A DNA stretch of 64,000 nt from Pseudomonas chlororaphis. Its GTDB lineage: Bacteria > Pseudomonadota > Gammaproteobacteria > Pseudomonadales > Pseudomonadaceae. The stretch is from NCBI RefSeq assembly GCF_003731765.1, contig NZ_MOAL01000006.1, forward strand, positions 502,563-566,562, in the 5' to 3' direction. The notes beneath the pieces were generated by a model, which saw only the letters and a program-made list of their open reading frames with translations, was not told where the DNA came from and made no database searches. Shown in pieces: positions 1-7,413 of this stretch. The position numbers were made by a program, and so were the translations under genes. The first letter of the stretch is position 1. Every line of letters starts with the position of its first letter.

Positions 1-43
1 CAAAAGCGCAGGGCTCTGGGTATCTCTGGCGATTGGGCAACTC

Positions 44-59
44 TGGCAAGGGCTTTGCA
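44..59 (+). promoter_or_regulatory. sigma-54 (-24/-12) promoter of the glnT operon
   Basis: The bases TGGCAAG-GGCT-TTGCA match the RpoN consensus TGGCACG-N4-TTGCW at all but one position. GG (45-46) and GC (57-58) have the required spacing. Transcription would begin near base 70, about 80 bases before the glnT start. Nitrogen-assimilation genes of pseudomonads are commonly NtrC/RpoN controlled, which fits the operon downstream. No clear NtrC site is visible because the window starts only 43 bases upstream. Confidence 0.8.
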
Positions 60-148
60 TTCTCTACAGGAAACTAACTTTCTTTTAGGGAATAAAGACG
101 GTTATAGCCCTTCCACAATGGTTTGCCTTTCGCGAGGAGTGACGAGCA

Positions 149-1483
149 ATGTTGCCAGCAGAAACCCAGCGCATCATCGACAAGCACGGCATCAAATACG
201 TGCTCGCGCAGTTTGTCGATATTCATGGTGCGGCCAAGACCAAATCGGTACCGGTGTGCGGGCTCAAGGCGGTGGCCGAGGAGGGCGCGGGCTTTGCCGG
301 GTTCGCCATCAGCGGCATGGGCATGCAACCCCACGGGCCGGACTTCATGGCCCGCGGCGACCTGTCGACCCTGACCCCGGTGCCTTGGCAACCCGGTTAC
401 GGCCGCGTGGTCTGCATCGGTCACGTGGATGGCCAACCCCATCCCTATGACAGCCGCTACGTGTTGCAGCAACAGGTCGAACGCCTGGCGGAAAAGGGCT
501 GGACCCTGAACACCGGCCTGGAGCCGGAATTCAACCTGATGCGCCGCGACGAAGGCGGCAAGCTGCAACTGGTGGACCCCAGCGACAACCTTGACAAGCC
601 TTGCTACGACTACAAGGGCCTGTCCCGTTCGCGGGTGTTCCTGGAGCGCCTGACCGAAGCTCTGCAGCAGGTGGATTTCGAGATTTACCAAATCGACCAT
701 GAAGACGCCAACGGCCAGTTCGAGATCAACTACACCTACAGCGACGCCATGACCTCGGCGGACCGCTTCACCTTCTTCCGCATGGCCGCCGGCGAGATCG
801 CCAACGACCTGGGGATGATCTGCTCCTTTATGCCCAAGCCGGACCCGAAACGCGCCGGCAACGGCATGCACTTCCACCTGTCCATCAGCAGCGCCGAGAG
901 CAAGAACCTGTTCCATGACGCCAGCGACCCGAGCGGCATGGGCCTGTCGAAACTGGCCTACCACTTCGCCGCTGGCCTGCTGGCCCACGGCCCGGCCCTG
1001 TGTGCCTTTGCCGCACCCACGGTCAACTCCTACAAGCGCCTGGTGGTCGGCAACTCGCTGTCCGGCGCCACCTGGGCCCCGGCCTTTATCGCCTTCGGCG
1101 CCAACAACCGTTCGGCCATGGTTCGCGTGCCCTACGGCCGCCTGGAATTCCGCCTGCCGGACGCCGGTTGCAACCCCTACCTGGTGACCGCCGCGATCAT
1201 CGCCGCCGGCCTGGACGGCATCGACCGCCAGCTGGAAATCGACCACGTCTGCAACGAAAACCTCTACAGCCTGAGCCTGGAGCAGATCGCCGCACGCGGC
1301 ATCAAGACCCTGCCGCAATCCCTCAAGGAAGCCTGCGACGCCCTGGAAGCCGACCCCCTGTTCGCCGAAGTCCTGGGCCCGCAGATCGTCGGCGAATTCA
1401 TCAAGCTCAAAAGGATGGAATGGGTGGAGTACAGCCGGCATGTGAGTGATTGGGAGGTTGCGCGGTACACGGAATTTTTCTGA
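149..1483 (+). CDS. glnT: type III glutamine synthetase-like ligase (GlnT / GmaS family)
   Basis: 444 residues. Glutamine synthetase fold enzyme that ligates glutamate with ammonia or, in the GmaS branch, methylamine, using ATP. Visible signatures are LEPEFNL near residue 124 (metal/nucleotide site), NGMHFHLSI near 238-246 and PYGRLEFRLPDAGCNPY near 327-343. The length fits the short GlnT/GmaS class rather than the 468-residue GlnA. The start at 149 is set by GAGGAG at 134-139. It heads a run with glxB, glxC, glxD and amt, the arrangement known for glnT/glxBCD and for the N-methylglutamate pathway (gmaS-mgsABC). No N-methylglutamate dehydrogenase genes are in view, so methylamine use cannot be claimed. 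Whether the product is glutamine or gamma-glutamylmethylamide is not decidable from sequence. Confidence 0.85.
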   Translation: MLPAETQRIIDKHGIKYVLAQFVDIHGAAKTKSVPVCGLKAVAEEGAGFAGFAISGMGMQPHGPDFMARGDLSTLTPVPWQPGYGRVVCIGHVDGQPHPYDSRYVLQQQVERLAEKGWTLNTGLEPEFNLMRRDEGGKLQLVDPSDNLDKPCYDYKGLSRSRVFLERLTEALQQVDFEIYQIDHEDANGQFEINYTYSDAMTSADRFTFFRMAAGEIANDLGMICSFMPKPDPKRAGNGMHFHLSISSAESKNLFHDASDPSGMGLSKLAYHFAAGLLAHGPALCAFAAPTVNSYKRLVVGNSLSGATWAPAFIAFGANNRSAMVRVPYGRLEFRLPDAGCNPYLVTAAIIAAGLDGIDRQLEIDHVCNENLYSLSLEQIAARGIKTLPQSLKEACDALEADPLFAEVLGPQIVGEFIKLKRMEWVEYSRHVSDWEVARYTEFF

Positions 1484-1614
1484 GAAACAGCGGCAAGCGT
1501 CAAGCCGCAAGTCACGGCGGTTTGGCGGCGTATCACCCATCTGTATTCCACGCGGTTTGCTTGCAGCTCAAAGCTCGCAGCTCACCGCTCCCAAACAAAG
1601 TGAGGACTCTTTCT

Positions 1615-2520
1615 ATGTGCGGAATCGTTGGTCTTTATCTGAAAAACCCGCAGTTGGAATCCCAGCTCGGCAAGCTGTTTGAACCGATGCTGCAGGCCAT
1701 GACCGACCGCGGCCCGGACAGTGCCGGGTTTGCGATCTACGGCGATGAAGTGGCCGACGGTTGGGTCAAGTTGACCCTGCAAGCCACCACCGAAGGCTTC
1801 GACTGGAAAGCCCTGATGGGCGAGTTGGAAGGGCGCCTGGGCTGCTCCCTGGACTGGTTCCAGAACGCCAGCGCCGCAGTGTTGAAGATTCACGCCGAGG
1901 AGGCGCCGGTGCGCCTGGCCCTGGCTGAGTTGGCACCGAGCGTGCGGATCATGAGCGCCGGGCAGAGCATCGAAATCCTCAAGGGCATGGGCTTGCCCCA
2001 GGAGATTTCCCAGCGTTTCGGCCTGGCGGGCATGAAGGGCAGCCACATCATTGGCCACACGCGCATGGCCACCGAAAGCGCGGTGACCATGGAGGGCAGC
2101 CACCCGTTTTCCACCGGTGCCGACCTGTGCCTGGTGCACAACGGTTCGCTGTCCAACCACTTCCGCCTGCGCCAGGAACTCAAGCGTGAGGGCATCCAGT
2201 TCGAGACCGACAACGACACTGAAGTGGCCGCCGGTTACCTGACTTGGCGCCTGCAACAGGGCGACTCGTTGAAGGAAGCCCTGGACCACTCCCTGGAAGA
2301 CCTGGACGGCTTCTTCACCTTCGCCATTGGCACCCGCAACGGCTTTGCGGTGATTCGCGACCCGATCGCCTGCAAACCGGCGATCCTCGCCGAGACCGAC
2401 GATTACGTGGCCATGGCCTCGGAATACCAGGCGCTGTCGAGCCTGCCGGGCATCGAACACGCCCGGGTCTGGGAACCGGCCCCGGCCACCATGTACATCT
2501 GGGAACGCCCCTCGGCTTAA
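1615..2520 (+). CDS. glxB: class II glutamine amidotransferase subunit (GlxB / MgsA-like)
   Basis: 301 residues, starting MCGIVGLY. Cys2 becomes the N-terminal nucleophile of the Ntn-hydrolase glutaminase domain, so the ATG at 1615 must be the start, although the frame is open further upstream. The motifs GHTRMATES, HNGSLSNH and DNDTEV are class II amidotransferase signatures. The protein corresponds to the amidotransferase domain of glutamate synthase as a separate polypeptide. It should pair with the two following genes, which encode the GXGXG and FMN/synthase domains, to form a split glutamate-synthase-like or N-methylglutamate-synthase-like enzyme. Confidence 0.85.
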   Translation: MCGIVGLYLKNPQLESQLGKLFEPMLQAMTDRGPDSAGFAIYGDEVADGWVKLTLQATTEGFDWKALMGELEGRLGCSLDWFQNASAAVLKIHAEEAPVRLALAELAPSVRIMSAGQSIEILKGMGLPQEISQRFGLAGMKGSHIIGHTRMATESAVTMEGSHPFSTGADLCLVHNGSLSNHFRLRQELKREGIQFETDNDTEVAAGYLTWRLQQGDSLKEALDHSLEDLDGFFTFAIGTRNGFAVIRDPIACKPAILAETDDYVAMASEYQALSSLPGIEHARVWEPAPATMYIWERPSA

Positions 2521-2531
2521 GGAGCACACAC

Positions 2532-3215
2532 ATGAAAACCATCGATCTTTCCAGCGCCACGGTACGCGACCTCAACCAGGCCCTGCACGACCAGGTGCAC
2601 AGCCTCGAAGACCGCGAGTGGGTGGTGACCCACAGCAACGGCAAGCACAACCTCGCCGTTGGGGTGAACCAGGCCGTGTCCATCGATATCCAGGGCCACG
2701 CCGGCTACTACTGCGCCGGCATGAACCAGAAAGCCAGCATCACCGTGCACGGCAACGCCGGGGTCGGCGTGGCGGAGAACATGATGTCGGGCATGGTGCG
2801 GATCAAGGGCAGCGCTTCCCAGGCTGCCGGCGCCACGGCCCATGGCGGGCTGTTGGTGATCGAGGGCGACGCCGGGGCGCGTTGCGGGATTTCCATGAAA
2901 GGCATCGACATCGTGGTCGGCGGCAGCATCGGCCACATGAGCTGCTTTATGGGCCAGGCCGGGCGCTTGGTGGTCTGCGGCGATGCCGGCGATGCCCTGG
3001 GGGATTCGCTCTACGAAACCCGCATCTACGTCAAAGGCAGCGTGCAATCCCTGGGCTCGGACTGCGTGGAAAAAGAGATGCGCGCCGAGCACTTGGAAGA
3101 ACTCAAGGAGCTGCTCAACCGCGCCGGTTTCGACGAGTCGCCCGCCAGCTTCAAGCGCTATGGCTCGGCCCGTCAGCTGTACAACTTCAAAGTCGATAAC
3201 GCGTCCGCGTACTGA
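2532..3215 (+). CDS. glxC: GXGXG-domain subunit of split glutamate synthase (GlxC / MgsB-like)
   Basis: 227 residues, 11 bases after glxB behind GGAG (2521-2524). Repeating glycine-rich turns (for example GHAGYYCAGM, GNAGVGVAENM, GDAGARCGISMKG, GQAGRLVVCGDAG) form the right-handed beta-helix seen as the C-terminal GXGXG domain of glutamate synthase. It has no catalytic residues of its own and is expected to be structural, bridging the amidotransferase and FMN subunits. The family is usually encoded exactly in this position between glxB and glxD. Confidence 0.85.
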   Translation: MKTIDLSSATVRDLNQALHDQVHSLEDREWVVTHSNGKHNLAVGVNQAVSIDIQGHAGYYCAGMNQKASITVHGNAGVGVAENMMSGMVRIKGSASQAAGATAHGGLLVIEGDAGARCGISMKGIDIVVGGSIGHMSCFMGQAGRLVVCGDAGDALGDSLYETRIYVKGSVQSLGSDCVEKEMRAEHLEELKELLNRAGFDESPASFKRYGSARQLYNFKVDNASAY

Positions 3216-3235
3216 TCCACGCGAGGAGAAATGAG

Positions 3236-4573
3236 ATGAGCGATCCAATCAGCCAAAAAACAGCTGCTCCCGTGTTGCGTGAGTCCGCCACTTTCGACCG
3301 CCTGACCATCCAGGAAATCCAGCGTGCCGCGGAAACCGGCATCTACGACATTCGCGGTGGCGGCACCAAGCGCAAGGTGCCGCATTTCGATGATTTGCTG
3401 CTGCTCGGCGCCAGCGTGTCGCGCTACCCGCTGGAAGGTTATCGGGAGAAGTGCGGCACCGACGTGATCCTGGGTAACCGCTTCGCCAAGAAGCCGATCC
3501 ACCTGAAAATCCCGGTGACCATCGCCGGCATGAGCTTCGGCGCCTTGTCGGCCAATGCCAAGGAAGCCCTGGGCCGTGGCGCCACCATTGCCGGCACCAG
3601 CACCACCACCGGTGACGGCGGCATGACCCCGGAAGAGCGTGGTCAGTCCCAGCACCTGGTGTATCAGTACCTGCCGTCGCGCTACGGCATGAACCCGGAC
3701 GACCTGCGCAAGGCCGATGCCATCGAGATTGTGCTCGGCCAAGGGGCCAAGCCGGGCGGCGGCGGCATGTTGCTGGGCATGAAAGTCACCGAGCGGGTGG
3801 CCGGTATGCGCACCTTGCCGGTGGGCGTCGACCAGCGCAGTGCCTGCCGTCACCCGGACTGGACCGGGCCGGATGACCTGGCGATCAAGATCGCCGAGAT
3901 CCGCGAGATTACCGATTGGGAGAAGCCCATCTACGTCAAGATCGGCGCCAGCCGGCCCTATTACGACGTCAAGCTGGCGGTGAAGGCCGGTGCCGATGTG
4001 ATCGTGCTCGACGGCATGCAGGGCGGCACAGCGGCGACCCAGGAAGTGTTTATCGAGCACGTGGGCATTCCGATCCTGCCGGCCATCCCGCAAGCGGTAC
4101 AGGCTTTGCAGGAGATGGGCATGCACCGCAAGGTCCAGCTGATTGTCTCCGGCGGTATCCGCAACGGCGCTGACGTGGCCAAGGCCATGGCCCTGGGCGC
4201 GGATGCGGTGGCCATCGGCACCGCGGCACTGATTGCCCTGGGGGACAACCATCCACGGCTGGATGAAGAGTTGAAGAAGATCGGTTCGGCGGCGGGGTTC
4301 TACGACGACTGGCAGAACGGGCGCGACCCGGCCGGCATCACCACCCAGGACCCGGAGCTGTCCAAGCGCCTGGACCCGGTGGAAGGCGGTCGGCGCCTGG
4401 CCAACTACCTGCGGGTGCTGGTGCTGGAGGCGCAGACCATGGCCCGTGCCTGCGGCAAATCGCACCTGCACAACCTCGACCCCGAGGACCTGGTGGCCCT
4501 GACCGTGGAATCCGCCGCCATGGCCCGCGTGCCCCTGGCCGGCACCAACTGGATCCCGGGTTCCGGCTACTGA
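3236..4573 (+). CDS. glxD: FMN-binding glutamate synthase-like subunit (GlxD / MgsC-like)
   Basis: 445 residues with the (beta/alpha)8 FMN-binding domain of glutamate synthase. Visible features are PVTIAGMSFGALS near the N-terminal third, the glycine-rich GGGTK and KPGGGGML segments, IYVKIGASRPYYD, and the FMN phosphate region IVSGGIRNGADVAKAMALGADAV. A CRHPDWTGPDDL stretch could contribute a cysteine to an iron-sulfur site, but a full 3Fe-4S Cys cluster is not obvious. The start follows GCGAGGAGA (3222-3230). It is the catalytic synthase subunit of the glxBCD set and uses ammonia released by GlxB. Confidence 0.85.
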   Translation: MSDPISQKTAAPVLRESATFDRLTIQEIQRAAETGIYDIRGGGTKRKVPHFDDLLLLGASVSRYPLEGYREKCGTDVILGNRFAKKPIHLKIPVTIAGMSFGALSANAKEALGRGATIAGTSTTTGDGGMTPEERGQSQHLVYQYLPSRYGMNPDDLRKADAIEIVLGQGAKPGGGGMLLGMKVTERVAGMRTLPVGVDQRSACRHPDWTGPDDLAIKIAEIREITDWEKPIYVKIGASRPYYDVKLAVKAGADVIVLDGMQGGTAATQEVFIEHVGIPILPAIPQAVQALQEMGMHRKVQLIVSGGIRNGADVAKAMALGADAVAIGTAALIALGDNHPRLDEELKKIGSAAGFYDDWQNGRDPAGITTQDPELSKRLDPVEGGRRLANYLRVLVLEAQTMARACGKSHLHNLDPEDLVALTVESAAMARVPLAGTNWIPGSGY

Positions 4574-4635
4574 TCGTTCCCACGCTCCGCCCGTGCCGCT
4601 CCGCGTCAGCGTGCACGGTGGTGCGGCCAGGCTCC
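4573..4635. repeat. REP-like half element between glxD and amt
   Basis: The stretch beginning TGATCGTTCCCACGCTCCGC recurs in shortened form right after the chemoreceptor gene (9371) and in the hairpin at 19027-19052. It includes a GTGCACGGTGG/CCACC-like palindromic portion. It is a dispersed intergenic repeat with no visible promoter role. The remaining bases up to the amt ribosome site show nothing else. Confidence 0.45.
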
Positions 4636-4722
4636 ACCATCAGGGCCCATCAAGAGGCCCCCTGTTCTGAGGTTATTGGCTCGCTGCCCGACACCCATCT
4701 TTCATTTGCAGGAGCTTTGAAC

Positions 4723-6048
4723 ATGGTCAATCGTCTTCTCGGCAAACAACTCCCCCTGTTACTCGCCGCCGCGGCCCTGGCGCCGTTGGCCCAGGCGGCC
4801 GATGCTCCCACCTTGAACACCGGCAGCACCGCCTGGATGGTCACCGCAGCGGTGCTGGTGCTGTTTATGTGCCTGCCTGGCCTGGCGCTGTTCTACGGCG
4901 GCCTGGTGCGGGCAAAAAACATGCTCTCGCTGTTCACCCAATGCTTCGGCATCGCCGGGGTGGTGGGCGTGCTCTGGGTGATCTACGGCTACAGCATGGT
5001 GGTCGACAGCAGCGGCATGATCGAAGGTGAAGTGACCTTCAACAGTTTCGTCGGCGGCCTGAGCCGGGCATTTCTGGCCGGCATGACCCCCGACAGCCTA
5101 GTGGGCGACATTCCGGAAGGGGTGTTCGTGACCTTCCAGATGACCTTCGCCATCATCACCCCGGCGCTGATTGCCGGGGCCTTTGCCGAGCGCATGAAGT
5201 TCTCCGCCGCGCTGCTGTTCATGGCCCTGTGGTTCACCCTGGTCTACGCCCCGGTGGCGCACATGGTCTGGGGCGGCGCGGGTGCCTTGATGCACAACTG
5301 GGGCGTGCTGGACTTTGCCGGCGGCACCGCGGTGCACATCAACGCCGGTGTCGCCGCCTTGGCCGCCTGCCTGATCCTGGGCAAGCGCAAGGGCTACCAG
5401 AACACCCCAATGCCGGCCCATAACCTGAGCCTGACCATGGCCGGAGCGGCGATGCTCTGGGTCGGCTGGTTCGGCTTCAACATCGGTTCCGGCGGCGGCC
5501 TCAGCGGCACCTCCGGCATCGTCATGCTCAACACCCAGCTGGGGGCCTGCGCGGGCATTCTCGGCTGGATGTTCACCGAGTGGTTCAAGGTCGGCAAACC
5601 CAGCGCCCAAGGCCTGGCCTGCGGTGCCCTGGCGGGCCTGGTGGGGATCACTCCGGCATGCGCCTATGTCGGCGTCGGTGGCGCCTTGGCTATCGGTTTG
5701 CTCTGCGGGGTGTTCTGCTACCTCAGCGTCACCGTGCTCAAGCGCCGCTTCGGTTATGACGACAGCCTCGACGTCTTCGGCCTGCACGGCATCGGCGGCA
5801 TGATCGGCGCCGTGCTCACCGGGGTGTTCTGCGTGCCGTCCCTGGGCGGCCTGGTGGAAGGCGTGACCCTGGGCGCCCAGGTCTGGGCGCAGATCAAAGG
5901 CGTGGCCATGACCACCGTGTATTGCTTCGTGGTCAGTTGGCTGATCCTCAAAGGGGTCAACGCCCTGATCGGCTTGCGCGCCGACGATTCGGTGGAAGAG
6001 CTGGGCCTGGACCTGGCCGAGCACAACGAGCGCGCTTACAACCATTGA
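4723..6048 (+). CDS. amtB: ammonium transporter, Amt/AmtB family
   Basis: 441 residues from the ATG at 4723, which follows GCAGGAG (4708-4714). An N-terminal signal-like segment ends ...APLAQAADAP, followed by about eleven hydrophobic spans. The paired pore histidines are present: His180 in VAHMVWGG and His355 in GLHGIGGMIG. The Amt signature segments DFAGGTAVHINAGVAAL and GCFNIGSGGG-like WFGFNIGSGGG are intact. It imports ammonium for the synthetase and synthase encoded upstream. No glnK is adjacent, so this is a second Amt attached to a specialised pathway rather than the usual glnK-amtB pair. Confidence 0.92.
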   Translation: MVNRLLGKQLPLLLAAAALAPLAQAADAPTLNTGSTAWMVTAAVLVLFMCLPGLALFYGGLVRAKNMLSLFTQCFGIAGVVGVLWVIYGYSMVVDSSGMIEGEVTFNSFVGGLSRAFLAGMTPDSLVGDIPEGVFVTFQMTFAIITPALIAGAFAERMKFSAALLFMALWFTLVYAPVAHMVWGGAGALMHNWGVLDFAGGTAVHINAGVAALAACLILGKRKGYQNTPMPAHNLSLTMAGAAMLWVGWFGFNIGSGGGLSGTSGIVMLNTQLGACAGILGWMFTEWFKVGKPSAQGLACGALAGLVGITPACAYVGVGGALAIGLLCGVFCYLSVTVLKRRFGYDDSLDVFGLHGIGGMIGAVLTGVFCVPSLGGLVEGVTLGAQVWAQIKGVAMTTVYCFVVSWLILKGVNALIGLRADDSVEELGLDLAEHNERAYNH

Positions 6049-6092
6049 GGAGTGGTTGCGGAGGTTCATCGCTGAATCGCCAGTCCCCCCCT

Positions 6093-6132
6093 AAAGCCCA
6101 GCCGCGGCGTTGTCCGCGGTTGGGCTTTTTTC
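6093..6132 (+). terminator. Rho-independent terminator after amt
   Basis: AAAGCCCA-GCCGCGG, short loop, CCGCGG-TTGGGCTTTTTT forms a long GC-rich stem followed by a T run. It ends the glnT-amt operon and also lies between convergent genes, so it may act on the minus-strand monooxygenase transcript through the A run on the other side. Confidence 0.85.
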
Positions 6133-6157
6133 TGTGCGCCAGCTAAGGGAGGAGGGC

Positions 6158-7201
6158 TCAGCGGAACGCTGGCACCACGTGCTTGATAAAGAGTTCCAGG
6201 GACTTTTTCTTCTCGGCGTGGGGCAGGCTGTTGTCGCACCAGAAGCTGAACTCGTCGACCCCCAGTTCCTGGTAGTACTGGATGCGCGGAATGATTTCTT
6301 CCGGGGTGCCGATCATCGCGGTTTTATGCAGGCTTTCCAGTTCGAACTCGGGGCGGCCGGCGAATTTCTCTTCCGGGCTTGGGTCGAGGAAGCCGTTGAC
6401 CGGGGTCTGTTTGTTGCCGAACCAGGCGTCGAAGGTGCGGTAGAAACGCGAGATTGCGGTGGCCCCGACTTTCCAGCCTTCCGGGTCGTCCACGGCGTGC
6501 ACGTGGGTGTGGCGCAGCACCATCAGTTGCGGACGCGGTACGCCGGGGTTGTTGTCCAGGGCGGCCTGGAACTTGTTCTTCAGGTCGAGGACTTCTTCGT
6601 CGCCCTTCATCAGCGGCGTGACCATCACGTTGCAACCGTTGGCCACGGCGAAGTTGTGGGAGTCCGGGTCGCGAGCGGCAATCCACATCGGTGGGTTGGG
6701 CTGCTGGATCGGCTTGGGCACGCTGGTGGAGGTGGGGAATTTCCAGATGTCGCCGTCGTGGGCGTAGTCGCCGTTCCACAGGGCGCGCACCACCGGGACC
6801 ATCTCACGCAGGGCCTGGCCACCGCTGGAGGCGGGCATGCCGCCGGCCATGCGATCAAACTCGACCTGGTAGGCGCCACGGGCCAGGCCCACTTCCATGC
6901 GGCCGTTGCTGATCACGTCCAGCAGCGCGCATTCCCCGGCCACCCGCAGTGGGTGCCAGAACGGCGCGATGATGGTGCCAGCGCCCAGGTGGATGGTGGT
7001 GGTCTTGGCGGCGAGGTAGGCCAGCAGCGGCATCGGGCTCGGCGAGATGGTGTATTCCATGGCGTGGTGCTCGCCGATCCACACGGTGCTGAAACCACCG
7101 GCCTCGGCCATCAGCGTCAGTTCGGTCAGGTCTTCGAACAATTGGCGATGGCTGACGCTTTCGTCCCAGCGCTCCATGTGCACGAACAGGGAAAATTTCA
7201 T
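6158..7201 (-). CDS. LLM class FMN-dependent monooxygenase
   Basis: 347 residues of the bacterial-luciferase-like TIM-barrel family, starting MKFSLFVHMERWD. Typical segments are AEAGGFSTVWIGEHHAMEY near 33-50, the SNGRMEVGLARGAYQ segment (FMN phosphate side), and QPNPPMWIAARDPDS. These enzymes need reduced FMN from a partner reductase, and two candidate partners lie nearby (10291-10776 and 21020-21505). The Rut uracil monooxygenase and pyridine monooxygenase PyrA belong to the same superfamily. The start is supported by GAGGTAAGCGAG just before the ATG, almost the same leader as the flavin reductase at 10776. A GntR-type operator lies 130 bases upstream. The substrate is unknown; ring-opening of an N-heterocycle is an inference from context. 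Confidence 0.85.
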   Translation of the reverse strand: MKFSLFVHMERWDESVSHRQLFEDLTELTLMAEAGGFSTVWIGEHHAMEYTISPSPMPLLAYLAAKTTTIHLGAGTIIAPFWHPLRVAGECALLDVISNGRMEVGLARGAYQVEFDRMAGGMPASSGGQALREMVPVVRALWNGDYAHDGDIWKFPTSTSVPKPIQQPNPPMWIAARDPDSHNFAVANGCNVMVTPLMKGDEEVLDLKNKFQAALDNNPGVPRPQLMVLRHTHVHAVDDPEGWKVGATAISRFYRTFDAWFGNKQTPVNGFLDPSPEEKFAGRPEFELESLHKTAMIGTPEEIIPRIQYYQELGVDEFSFWCDNSLPHAEKKKSLELFIKHVVPAFR

Positions 7202-7330
7202 CTCGCTTACCTCGGATCTTTTGTTGATGGCCGGTCGATTGCGTGCCTGGTGCCTGGATTGAGCGCGGGGCGCTGCCGGGTGTTGTCGCTGCCTGAAGCG
7301 TACCGCGAGTACGACTGTTCGGCTGATGGA

Positions 7331-7358
7331 TTATTGGTATACCATAATATGGAATATC
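7331..7358 (+). promoter_or_regulatory. operator site A (TGGTATACCATAATA type)
   Basis: TTGGTATACCATAATATGG with core GGTATACC at 7336-7343 lies between the divergent monooxygenase (start 7201) and chemoreceptor (start 7414). The CATAAT portion is a good -10 hexamer for the plus-strand chemoreceptor transcript. The tail TGGAATATCC resembles the mirrored tail of site D, which suggests an extended site. FCD/FadR-type GntR proteins bind TGGT-N2/3-ACCA, which the core satisfies. Confidence 0.7.
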
Positions 7359-7413
7359 CGCAAAATATTTCTCTCCGACACTTCGCATGCATCCGACAAG
7401 GAAGGCGAGCTTG

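Noticed and set aside
74..1540. Long open frames antisense to glnT and to many other high-GC genes
   Set aside because: They are composition artefacts of high GC at third positions. Their translations are low-complexity (Ala/Gly/His/Gln-rich) and show no family features, whereas the opposite strand encodes recognised enzymes.
6158..7201. Naming the LLM enzyme RutA or PyrA
   Set aside because: Only superfamily motifs are visible, and the other Rut or Pyr genes are missing, so the specific name is not supported.
7251..7330. tRNA or small RNA gene in the monooxygenase-chemoreceptor gap
   Set aside because: No cloverleaf or terminator-like structure is visible; the only clear signal is the operator.
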